Shown here one piece after another: positions 53,399-60,340 of a DNA stretch of 64,000 bases. The notes under the pieces were generated by a model. That model made no database searches, was not told where the DNA came from, and saw nothing but the letters and a program-made list of their open reading frames with translations. The translations under genes and the position numbers were made by a program. The first letter of the stretch is position 1. Every line of letters starts with the position of its first letter. Origin of the DNA: DASWJZ01 sp963846475 (GTDB lineage: Bacteria; Pseudomonadota; Alphaproteobacteria; Rhizobiales; Afifellaceae). The stretch is from positions 1,736,001 to 1,800,000 of the forward strand of contig CAWJVZ010000004.1 of NCBI GenBank assembly GCA_963846475.1, given 5' to 3'.

Positions 53399-53535
53399 AC
53401 AGATTCATCGGCCCGCGGCCTGGCGGCCCGGGGTAATCAAAGAGCCTGGCCGGCGCCGCCGGCCCGAAAATTCCCTCTGTCGAGGGAGCGGAGCGCCTGA
53501 AGAACGCCTCGCAAATTTAAAAGTGGCGCCTCCAG

Positions 53536-53868
53536 GCGCCCCTGTACCGGTGATGGCCGGTGATCCTGCAAAGCTTGGCTCGGCGAAAGCGAAGCCGGCC
53601 GCACGCGCGCCCTCCGTGGCGCCGTAGCGGGCGGGCGGCTTCGCGGGTCCGGCGAATCGGCTCAGACAGGAGGACCGGGGCCGGCCGGCCGGGAGCGACC
53701 GAAGCGCCCCAGCGCCGCCGCTGTCAAAGCGGCGAGCACCACGCGCGGACATGTGCCCCGGCTGGCGGCTGCGATTGCAGGCCCAGTGGGGAGACCGCGC
53801 CCTTGAGCGCCAGGTACAGGGATCGGCCGACGTCGCGGCGGGCTCGTTGCGAGAACAGGGAGAGGAGC
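53536..53868 (+). ncRNA. Candidate IS110 bridge RNA region, copy 2
   Basis: A 333-base non-coding left end upstream of the transposase, apparently identical to that of copy 1. Position and length fit the bridge RNA of the IS110 subgroup, which pairs with target DNA through one loop and with the element ends through another. Start, end and guide loops could not be set by eye. Its conservation in two genomic sites with related flanks is what a guided, site-specific element predicts. Confidence 0.5.
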
Positions 53869-55119
53869 ATGGAAGAACAGCCGATCTGGTATGCCGGCGT
53901 CGATTGGGCGTCGCAGGCGCATGTCGTTTGTCTGTCGGATGCGCAGGGGCGCGGCAAGCGCGTGCGCAGCTTCGCTCATGGCGGCGAGGGCCTGGCTGAG
54001 ATGGGCGCCTGGCTGATCGCCGCGAGCGGCGCCGCGCCGCAAGCGGTGCATGTCGCCATCGAGGTGCCGCACGGGCCGGTCGTTGAGGCGCTCATGGAGC
54101 GCGGCTTCACCGTCTACGCGGTCAATCCCAAGCAGCTCGACCGCTTCCGCGACCGCTTCACGCTGGCCGGCGCCAAGGACGACAGCCGCGACGCCGAGGT
54201 GCTGGCCGATGCGCTGAGGACCGACCGGCCGCGCCTGCGTCCGTTGCGGCCGGCCGATCCGCTGGTCATCGAGCTGCGCGAATGGTCGCGGATCGCCGAC
54301 GAACTGACCGTCGAGCAGGTCCGTCTCGCCAACCGCATGCGAGACCAGCTCTGGCGCTACTTCCCGGCCATGCTGGAGCTCGCCGATGATCTCGCCGCCG
54401 AATGGTTCCTGCAACTGTGGGAGAGCGCGCCGACGCCCGATAAGGCCCGCCGCCTCCGCCAAGCCAGTCTCGCCAAGCTCCTCAAGCGGCATCGCATCCG
54501 CCGCTTCGATGCGGCCGAGGCCTTGAAGCAGCTCCGCCGGCCGCCCATCCAGGTCGCCGCCGGCGCCACCGAGGCGGCAACCGCCCACATCCGCACGCTC
54601 ATTCCCCGCCTGCGCCTCGTCAGCCGCCAGATCAAAGAGGCGCACGGCGAGCTCGATCGCCTGCTCGCCAGCCTCGCTGCGCCCGAGGAGGACGCGCCGG
54701 GGCAGCCGCAAGAGCAGCGTGACGTGACCATCCTGAGATCCCTGCCAGGCATCGGAAGGATCGTCTGCGCCACGCTGCTCGCAGAGGCCGGCGAGGCCCT
54801 GCGCGAGCGAGACTATCAGGCGCTGCGCTGCTTGTCCGGCGTCGCCCCGGTGACCAAGCAGTCGGGCAAGCGCCGCATCGTCCTGCGCCGCCGGGCTTGT
54901 CATCGCCGCCTCAGCGACGCCGTCCATCATTGGGCGCGCACCGCCATCCAGCACGACCCGCGAAGCCGCGCCAAATACGCCGCCCTGCGCCAACGCGGCC
55001 ATTCGCATGCCCGCGCGCTTCGCTCCGTCGCCGACCGTCTGCTCGCCGTTGCCTGCGCCATGCTCGCCAGCCGCACCCTGTTCGCCACCGCAGCGGCAAG
55101 TCAAAAAAGCGCTTGCTAA
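53869..55119 (+). CDS. IS110-family DEDD transposase, copy 2
   Basis: 416 residues, MEEQPIWYAGVDWASQAHVV at the start, differing from copy 1 only by the inserted Pro5 as far as read. Same domain order: RuvC-like DEDD domain, coiled-coil, then Transposase_20 with SLPGIGRIVCATLLAEAG and the Ser-containing LSGVAPVTKQSGKRR. ATG 53869 follows GGGAGAGGAGC. The open frame extends upstream to 53560, but that part is the non-coding left end and is Arg-rich. Only about 12 bases separate the stop from the right end. Confidence 0.95.
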   Translation: MEEQPIWYAGVDWASQAHVVCLSDAQGRGKRVRSFAHGGEGLAEMGAWLIAASGAAPQAVHVAIEVPHGPVVEALMERGFTVYAVNPKQLDRFRDRFTLAGAKDDSRDAEVLADALRTDRPRLRPLRPADPLVIELREWSRIADELTVEQVRLANRMRDQLWRYFPAMLELADDLAAEWFLQLWESAPTPDKARRLRQASLAKLLKRHRIRRFDAAEALKQLRRPPIQVAAGATEAATAHIRTLIPRLRLVSRQIKEAHGELDRLLASLAAPEEDAPGQPQEQRDVTILRSLPGIGRIVCATLLAEAGEALRERDYQALRCLSGVAPVTKQSGKRRIVLRRRACHRRLSDAVHHWARTAIQHDPRSRAKYAALRQRGHSHARALRSVADRLLAVACAMLASRTLFATAAASQKSAC

Positions 55120-55131
55120 ACGGTGGGGAGT

Positions 55132-55744
55132 TCCGCGCGGCGTTATACGTTCCCCAACTCGCCCTATCGTCTTCCCGCCCTGCCCCGTGCTTGCGCCCGA
55201 AGCAGGAACTCTAGCCGTGCAACATCCGGCACCGGGATTGCTCCCGAGGGGGGCCCTTCTGAGGAACGCCGTCCCGGCTCCTGACCGAGGCTCCGTGGCG
55301 GCGCCGCCCACTGCTCCCGAAAAGCTCCGGTCCTAGGCATCCCGGTCCCTCGTCGAGCAGCGGTATTTCGCGAGCTAGCACATTCGGCAAGGCTCGTCTA
55401 GGAATTTCTTCTCACAAGCTTGTGAGCAGGCCCACTCCGCCTCAGGACGGTCGTCATTGCCGGGCTTGACCCGGCAATCCATTCCGTAACGGCCGAGGGT
55501 CGCACCAGCGGTCCGGAATGGATGCCATGGTCAAGCCATGGCATGACGACTGGAGGGGGAGCCGCCCTGCCCGAAGCGCGCGGAGCGCGCCGCCTCAGTC
55601 GTTCGAGTGACTGCTAACGGAGGGCAGCTTCTGGGCAGCAGCGGACTGCGCGGCCGGCCCTCGCCAAAAGAGTGGACGGACAGCCCTTCTTGCTCGCCAG
55701 GTCTCCTTGCGTCACTGTCGAGAGAAGCTCACTCGGAAGACGCC
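55132..55744. other. Gene-free region right of IS110 copy 2
   Basis: About 613 bases without a convincing gene. The first 215 bases are the right flank, related at low identity to the right flank of copy 1 (shared CCGCGCGGC at the junction and AGCTCCGGT near its far end). Next come an AT-richer stretch with an inverted CAAGCTTGTG-like sequence near 55417-55426, the second 101-base repeat, and the leader of the PAS-LuxR gene. Confidence 0.5.
55450..55550. repeat. 101-base palindromic repeat, copy B
   Basis: Same length, order and orientation as copy A at 53221-53321, with a handful of substitutions (CATTGCC for CATCGCC, GGTCGCACCAGC for CCAAGCTGCGCC). Together the two copies bracket the insertion sequence and its structured flanks. 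Confidence 0.8.
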
Positions 55745-57262
55745 GTGAAACCGTCCGCCGCCCTGAACAGCTTGCCGCCACCGGCTGACCAATCTCAACT
55801 CGAACAGATTGTCACCGGACTGACCGAAGGCGTGATCCTAATCGAGCCCAGCCACCGGCTCGTGTGGGCAAACCAGGCTGCTTTAGAGATGCACGGCGTT
55901 CAAACGCTTGAAGAACTCGGCTCTACTGTCGAGGAGTACCAGGCGAATTTCGTCCTGCGTTTTCCTGATGGACGGGAGCTCGACCACGGCCAGCACCCCA
56001 TCGATCGGGTGCTTGCAGGCGAGGCGTTCGACGACGTCATAGTGGAGGTGCGGCATCGCTCGCGAAACGAAGTCGACTGGACGCACCGTATCCGAAGCCT
56101 GATCATAAGAGACCGTGAAGGCCGCACCGAACGCCTCGCGCTCATAGTCCATGACGCTACCGAACAGGCCGCCGCTGAGGAGCGGTTCGAGCGGACGTTT
56201 GCGGCGAATCCGGCTCCCGCCGTTATCTGCCGCCTGTCCGACTTTCGTTTCATCAAGCTCAACGAGGGATTCCTGCAACTAACGGGCTTCAATCACGACG
56301 AGGTTCTTGGCCGATCAGTCTACGAAATCGACGTGCTGGAAAACGCGGAGAACAGGGATTTCGCCATCCAATGTCTGAAGTCGGGAGAAACAATCCCGCA
56401 GATGGAGGCCTGCCTTCGTGTCCCTAACGACGCTGAACGCTACGTTATCGTTGCCGGGCAGCCGATCGAAGTGGGAGACGAACCATGCATGCTTTTCACC
56501 TTCGCCGACCTCGAGGATCGCCGAAAGGCCGAGGTCGCGCTGCAGCAAAGCGAAGAGCGCTTTGCTAAAGCATTCCAGCTTACGCCGGTTCCGACCACAC
56601 TCGCTTTATATCCTGAACATAAGTTCGTCGAGGTCAACGCCGCGTTTCTTGCGGCTACGCGATACAGTTTGGAGCAGGTTGTCAACCGCAGCGCCGATGA
56701 ACTGGAGCTTTGGACTGATCGCGAGCTGAGGAAGTCTTTTGAGGCAGACCTGTCACGAACGGGAAGCGTGCGCGGACGTGAAGCGAAATTCCAAACGAAC
56801 GACGGACGGGAGATCGATTGCCTGGTCTCGGCAGAGATGGTCGCCATCAGCGATCAGCCCTGCATCTTGTCTGTTTTCGAGGACGTTACGGAACGAAAAC
56901 GGACGGAAGGCGAGCTTGTAGCTGCGATTGAGGCGGCGATGGCCGACACGGCCTGGTTCAGCCGCGGGGTGATGGACAAGCTAGCTGGGTTGCGGCAGCT
57001 GTCCGGACCGGTAGCGTCCTCTGTCAAGCTGGAGGATCTCACGAGGCGAGAACGCGACATACTCACCTTGATCTGCAGAGGCGCAGGGGACGGTGAAATC
57101 AGCAATGAGCTGAAGCTCTCGCCTCATACCGTCCGCAACCACGTCGCATCCTTGTACAAGAAGCTAGGTGTAAATCGCCGAAGCGCGGTTGTGATCTGGG
57201 CTCGCGAACGGGGGATTGATGGCGCCTCCGGTCAGGCTGGGGCCCCGACATTGCGTGGGTAA
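55745..57262 (+). CDS. PAS-PAS-PAS LuxR-type transcriptional regulator
   Basis: About 505 residues. Three PAS-like domains (about 20-135: TGLTEGVILIEPSHRLVWAN; 140-255: NPAPAVICRLSDFRFIKLNEGF; 265-380: TPVPTTLALYPEHKFVEVNAAF) are followed by a LuxR/FixJ HTH at the C-terminus: LTRRERDILTLICRGAGDGE, then SPHTVRNHVASLYKKLGVNRRS. GTG 55745 follows GGAAG 6 bases upstream; a longer GTG start at 55607 adds 46 unconserved residues. No membrane segment. GC content is clearly lower than average, suggesting acquisition. A vestige of the same 3' end is found 600 bases downstream. Confidence 0.85.
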   Translation: MKPSAALNSLPPPADQSQLEQIVTGLTEGVILIEPSHRLVWANQAALEMHGVQTLEELGSTVEEYQANFVLRFPDGRELDHGQHPIDRVLAGEAFDDVIVEVRHRSRNEVDWTHRIRSLIIRDREGRTERLALIVHDATEQAAAEERFERTFAANPAPAVICRLSDFRFIKLNEGFLQLTGFNHDEVLGRSVYEIDVLENAENRDFAIQCLKSGETIPQMEACLRVPNDAERYVIVAGQPIEVGDEPCMLFTFADLEDRRKAEVALQQSEERFAKAFQLTPVPTTLALYPEHKFVEVNAAFLAATRYSLEQVVNRSADELELWTDRELRKSFEADLSRTGSVRGREAKFQTNDGREIDCLVSAEMVAISDQPCILSVFEDVTERKRTEGELVAAIEAAMADTAWFSRGVMDKLAGLRQLSGPVASSVKLEDLTRRERDILTLICRGAGDGEISNELKLSPHTVRNHVASLYKKLGVNRRSAVVIWARERGIDGASGQAGAPTLRG

Positions 57263-57335
57263 AAAACAACTAATAAAACAGTCATTCCTGATCATTGACG
57301 GACAGCCTTGGGCCAATCACTTGTCCCTCGCTTTC
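57188..57335. repeat. Direct repeat, first copy (3' end of the LuxR gene and following bases)
   Basis: Begins GTTGTGATCTGGGCTCGCGA inside the LuxR gene, passes its stop and continues through AACAACTAATAAAACAGTC to CACTTGTCCCTCGCTTTC. The same order recurs at 57804-57950 at roughly 80-90% identity by eye. Confidence 0.75.
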
Positions 57336-57533
57336 CCCACCTGGGGCCAAATTGAGACTGGCCCCATTTGGGACTGGGTGGAAGTCTCGAAAGCCTTGTG
57401 ATCAGGCGGGCTGACGCCGCCAAGTTTGTCGCGAGCCAAGGCAGGATGCTTTGCTCGATGAAAGCTGCCGCGGCGATGCGGCCTAGAAAACATCCCCAGC
57501 ATCTCTGGCGTGTTGGCTGTAGAGGAGGAGGAG

Positions 57534-57770
57534 ATGGGCCAGCAAAAAATCGACAAACGAATGAAACTCGCCGAGGGTTTGGACCGTGCAGTCGAGAATC
57601 TGGTTTCTCGTGCTGCAGAATCCGGCAAGATAATCTGGACCGGCGACGCCGTACGAGAGCTCCAGTCAAGCTTTCCCGATTCGGATATGTCTCCCGCCGA
57701 GCTTGTCGAGGCCGTGGTACGCGCGGCGGCGGCACGAGGCCTGGCGGTTGCCTTCCAGAAAGCAGACTGA
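57534..57770 (+). CDS. Small protein of unknown function
   Basis: 78 residues, MGQQKIDKRMKLAEGLDRAV onward, largely helical with the C-terminal part MSPAELVEAVVRAAAARGLA. No recognised domain, no signal or membrane segment. The start ATG follows GAGGAGGAG, a strong ribosome site, which argues for translation. It lies between the two halves of a direct repeat, as if carried along by the duplication or inserted there. A small acidic/helical regulator-like protein is possible; nothing more can be said. Confidence 0.6.
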   Translation: MGQQKIDKRMKLAEGLDRAVENLVSRAAESGKIIWTGDAVRELQSSFPDSDMSPAELVEAVVRAAAARGLAVAFQKAD

Positions 57771-57803
57771 TGGATGCGGGCCGACCTGGTACAAAGAGCT
57801 ACC

Positions 57804-57950
57804 GTTGTGATCTGGCCTCGCGAACGGGGGACTGTCGGGCTCGGGTCAGGCCGGCAGCCCGACATCGCGTGGGTAAAAACAACTAATAAAACAGTCATTC
57901 CTGATCATTGACCGAGTGCCTCCGGCCAATCACTTGTCCCTCGCTTTCAA
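57804..57950. repeat. Direct repeat, second copy, with vestigial LuxR 3' end
   Basis: Matches 57188-57335. The coding part still reads VVIWPRERG but has no upstream gene, so it is a remnant of a LuxR-type 3' end. The rest forms the leader of the exported PRC-barrel gene, so the promoter of that gene probably lies in or near the repeat. Confidence 0.7.
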
Positions 57951-58000
57951 CCGCTTCCCCGTGTGGGACGGTTGGAGTTGGCAGGACACAGGAGGTCTCC

Positions 58001-59233
58001 ATGAAAAGGATTTTGTCGTCGGCACTCTTCGCAGCAACGGCACTTTTCCCGGTCTCGGCTCTCGCCCAAGGCAACGATTGCGATCTGCTCATCGCCTTCC
58101 TTGAACAGAACGAGAGCGCCAGGTCTCAGGTCACCCTGGAAGACGCCCGCGCCATGCAGACCAAGCAGGACGCAGATGCCTGCCGCCAAGCGCTCCAGCA
58201 GGTCAATGCCGAGGCAGGAACGGCGCAGCAGCCCACCCAGGCCGAGGGCCAGCAGCCCACCCAGGCTGAGGGCCAGCAGCAGACCCAGACCGAAGGCCAG
58301 CCGGAGGGCCAGGCAGAAGGCGAGCAGGGTGCCAACATTGTTGTGCAGCAACCGGCGCCGACCATCACAGTGGACCAGCCCGCTCCGCAGATCTCGGTCC
58401 AGCAGACCCCACCGAATGTGATGGTCCGGCAGCCTCAGCCGGAAATCGTCGTGCACCAGCCGGCACCTGTTATCACCATCGACATTCCACAGCCGGAAAT
58501 CACCGTGCGCATGCCGCAGCCGGAAGTGACGGTGGAGCAGGCCCCGCCGCAGGTCTCGGTGCAGGAGGCTCAGCCCAAGGTGCAGGTGGTCCAGCCGGAA
58601 CAGCCGCAGGTGCAGGTGGAGCAGGGCGGTCAGGCGCAGGTCTCGCTGGCCCAGCCTGAAGGCGCAAAGGTTCAGGTCGAGCAGGTGGGCGAGGCGCAGA
58701 TCACCTACAACCGCGAGGAGCCGCAGGTGACGATCAATCAGGCGGAGGGCCAGCCGACGATCCGCGTCGAGCAGACGGAGCCGTCATCCGGCGAGGCCGC
58801 CGGCGCGCTGCGCTCCACCGAGAATGCAAACGCTGAAGCACAAGGCCAGCAGCAGGCCGCGGCGACCCAGGCAGGCGATGCGAACCAGGCAACGGGGCAG
58901 GCGTCCGGCCAGATGCAGAAGATCGTTGCGTCCGATCTTGAGGGCATGGTCGTGGTCAACGCGAAGGGCGAGCAGATCGGCACCGCAGAAGGGGTCGTGC
59001 AGAACGCGCAGGATAAGAAGCTCTTCCTGGTAATCAACCAGGACGGCTTCCTGGGCCTCGACAAGAAGCAGGTCGCCCTGTCTCTGGAGGGCATGATCCT
59101 CAGCGGCGACAAGATCGTCATTCCCAACGTGACGGACGAGCAGATCGTCGCCTTCCCTGCCTTCACGGCCAATGACCAATTCCCCGAGGTGGATGGCAAT
59201 ACCCCCGCGGAGATCATGACGGCCGCTCAGTAA
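58001..59233 (+). CDS. Exported Gln/Pro-repeat protein with C-terminal PRC-barrel
   Basis: 410 residues. A signal peptide (MKRILSSALFAATALFPVSA, cut near ALA-Q) is followed by a Cys-containing helical part (about 23-70), Gln/Glu/Thr repeats QPTQAEGQ, then about twelve 10-residue units of the pattern Q-P-x-P-x-[IV]-x-[IV]-x-x (about 110-245: QPAPTITVD, QPQPEIVVH, MPQPEVTVE), a Gln/Ala-rich linker, and a PRC-barrel-like domain (about 315-400: SDLEGMVVVNAKGEQIGTAE, DKKLFLVINQDGFLGLDKKQ). ATG 58001 follows AGGAGGT. Such proteins are envelope or stress proteins of rhizobia; ligand unknown. Confidence 0.85.
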   Translation: MKRILSSALFAATALFPVSALAQGNDCDLLIAFLEQNESARSQVTLEDARAMQTKQDADACRQALQQVNAEAGTAQQPTQAEGQQPTQAEGQQQTQTEGQPEGQAEGEQGANIVVQQPAPTITVDQPAPQISVQQTPPNVMVRQPQPEIVVHQPAPVITIDIPQPEITVRMPQPEVTVEQAPPQVSVQEAQPKVQVVQPEQPQVQVEQGGQAQVSLAQPEGAKVQVEQVGEAQITYNREEPQVTINQAEGQPTIRVEQTEPSSGEAAGALRSTENANAEAQGQQQAAATQAGDANQATGQASGQMQKIVASDLEGMVVVNAKGEQIGTAEGVVQNAQDKKLFLVINQDGFLGLDKKQVALSLEGMILSGDKIVIPNVTDEQIVAFPAFTANDQFPEVDGNTPAEIMTAAQ

Positions 59234-59251
59234 GGGGCTGAGAAAGCGTTC

Positions 59252-59276
59252 GGGCCGGCGGCTCTGCCGGCCCGTT
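59252..59276 (+). terminator. Terminator hairpin behind the PRC-barrel gene
   Basis: An 8-bp perfect stem GGGCCGGC/GCCGGCCC with loop GGCTCT is followed by GTTT, 19 bases after the stop. The short T run makes it moderate in strength. Confidence 0.6.
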
Positions 59277-59359
59277 TACCCAACCCCGCCTCGCTTCCAT
59301 ATACTTCACCATGACGGCCGGAGATCGCCTCGGAGCGACCGCTAGGGAGAGCGACACAA

Positions 59360-59467
59360 ATGGCGGCCGAGACCTCAATTGTCCGGTATTTGGCCATCCG
59401 GACGGCCGCCTTTATTCTCCTGACTGCAACCGCAACCGCTTTCCTCGCATTGCCTTATCTCGGCTAA
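59360..59467 (+). CDS. Possible 35-residue single-pass membrane protein
   Basis: ATG 59360 to TAA 59467 encodes MAAETSIVRYLAIRTAAFIL, continuing with a hydrophobic LLTATATAFLALPYLG end. One membrane segment of about 20 residues is obvious, with a short charged N-terminus. GGGAGA lies 9 bases upstream. The composition (hydrophobic, few Arg) differs from the Arg-rich chance frames seen elsewhere in this GC-rich DNA, which supports a real gene, but there is no family to compare. It lies between the PRC-barrel terminator and a convergent tail-protein gene. Confidence 0.4.
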   Translation: MAAETSIVRYLAIRTAAFILLTATATAFLALPYLG

Positions 59468-59597
59468 GGCCGAGCGCCACTCCCCACCAGCCCCTCCTCG
59501 CAAGGCGGCGAGAGCGAGCGTACAATGCGCCTCACAGTCGCGGAAGTTGGGCGCGGGCGATTACCGGAGGCGCGAAGGCGCTCGCGGCGCCCTCCCC

Positions 59598-60065
59598 TCA
59601 GACCTCGCGGACAAACCCCTCGTGCTCGAGCCGAAACCGCTGGATGGCAAAACGGTCGCCGCCGGGCGCGGGGTCGGGGAGCAGGCTGTATTCGGAGACC
59701 CAGCAGCGGAAGAGGCGGGCGGACAGGACGATGCCGCCGGATTCGTCGAGGAGCTCGACCCAGATGTCCTGGCGCGCCGCGAGCCTTGGGCTCGGCGGAG
59801 CGAGGCCGGCCGCCGCCTGCGCCCAGTTCTCGAAGCGGCGGTTGCGCGGCGGGCCGAGCTCCAGGACGACCGGGCCGAAATCGGTGCGGCCGGGCAGCTT
59901 CAGCGGCGGGTCGAGCGGGCCGGCGCCGCCCTCGCGGTGCTCGACGACCTCGGTGACCCGGCTCAGGCCGCTGACGCGGCGCACCCCGCGCAGCACCTGG
60001 CCCGCCCAGGTGACGCGGTAGCTCAGCCGCTCGGCCGGGCCGCAGGCCTCAACGAGATGCGACAA
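59598..60065 (-). CDS. Phage tail-tube-like protein (T4 gp19 family), isolated
   Basis: 155 residues. SYRVTWAGQVLRGVRRVSGL, then TEVVEHREGG, LKLPGRTDFGPVVLELGP and FENWAQAA are the standard blocks of the T4 gp19-like family, the tube proteins of contractile phage tails and extracellular contractile injection systems. No sheath, baseplate, spike or ATPase gene lies near it, so it is a lone member. Start: TTG 60065, 8 bases after the csbD stop, so the two share the EcfG-driven transcript. It could be a remnant or an adapted stand-alone protein. Confidence 0.8.
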   Translation of the reverse strand: MSHLVEACGPAERLSYRVTWAGQVLRGVRRVSGLSRVTEVVEHREGGAGPLDPPLKLPGRTDFGPVVLELGPPRNRRFENWAQAAAGLAPPSPRLAARQDIWVELLDESGGIVLSARLFRCWVSEYSLLPDPAPGGDRFAIQRFRLEHEGFVREV

Positions 60066-60072
60066 GCCGGGC

Positions 60073-60315
60073 TCACATGTCCAGGATGGGGCGGCGGTCG
60101 TTCCAGTCGTCGAGCGCGCCCGGCTCCTTCATCCAGTCGTCGATCTGCCGGTCGGCCTCGGCCTTCTCGATGGCGTAGCGCTCCTGCAGGCGGCGCGAAA
60201 GGTCGTCGCGGCGGCCGGCAATGCCGTCGAAATCGTCGTCGGTAAGCTTTTCCCACTGTTTCTGGACACGGCCCTTCAGCTCTCTCCAGTTGCCCTCGAT
60301 GCGGTCCCAGCTCAT
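60073..60315 (-). CDS. CsbD-family general stress protein
   Basis: 80-residue helical protein: MSWDRIEGNWRELKGRVQKQ, WEKLTDDDFDGIAGRRDDLS, RRLQERYAIEKAEADRQIDD. This is the CsbD (PF05532) pattern, a small abundant stress-induced protein of unknown mechanism. GGGAGG precedes the ATG by 9 bases. A perfect EcfG promoter lies just upstream, which agrees with the known general-stress control of csbD genes in alphaproteobacteria. Confidence 0.95.
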   Translation of the reverse strand: MSWDRIEGNWRELKGRVQKQWEKLTDDDFDGIAGRRDDLSRRLQERYAIEKAEADRQIDDWMKEPGALDDWNDRRPILDM

Positions 60316-60340
60316 GGCGCGCCTCCCTGATGACGGGAGT

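Larger units (their letters stand above)
53193..53535. other. Gene-free, repeat-filled region left of IS110 copy 2
   Basis: No gene. It holds one copy of a 101-base palindromic repeat (53221-53321), a REP-like unit (53349-53398), a GCCGGC-rich palindrome and then the structured repeat that forms the left flank of the insertion sequence: the hairpin CCCTC/GAGGG, GAGCGCCTGAAGAACGCC and GGCGCC/GGCGCC. The order is the same as at the left flank of copy 1. Confidence 0.6.
53536..55131 (+). mobile_element. IS110-family insertion sequence, copy 2
   Basis: A 1596-base element in the opposite orientation to copy 1. It appears identical to it except for one extra codon (CCG, Pro5) in the transposase. 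Ends: GCGCCCCTGTACCGG on the left, CGGTGGGGAGT on the right; beyond these points identity drops abruptly to a loosely similar flank. No target duplication or terminal inverted repeats. Near-identity of the copies indicates recent transposition. Recombination between the inverted copies could flip the intervening 18.5 kb (20-22 kb including the elements). Confidence 0.9.

Noticed and set aside
53560..53868. In-frame N-terminal extension of the IS110 transposase
   Set aside because: The ATG at 53869 has a good ribosome site and matches IS110 transposases; the extension corresponds to the non-coding left end and is Arg/Pro-rich.
53221..55550. Treating the flanking 101-base repeats as target-site duplications or ends of a composite transposon
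   Set aside because: IS110 elements do not make target duplications, the repeats lie hundreds of bases outside the element ends, and their palindromic form fits a dispersed intergenic repeat.
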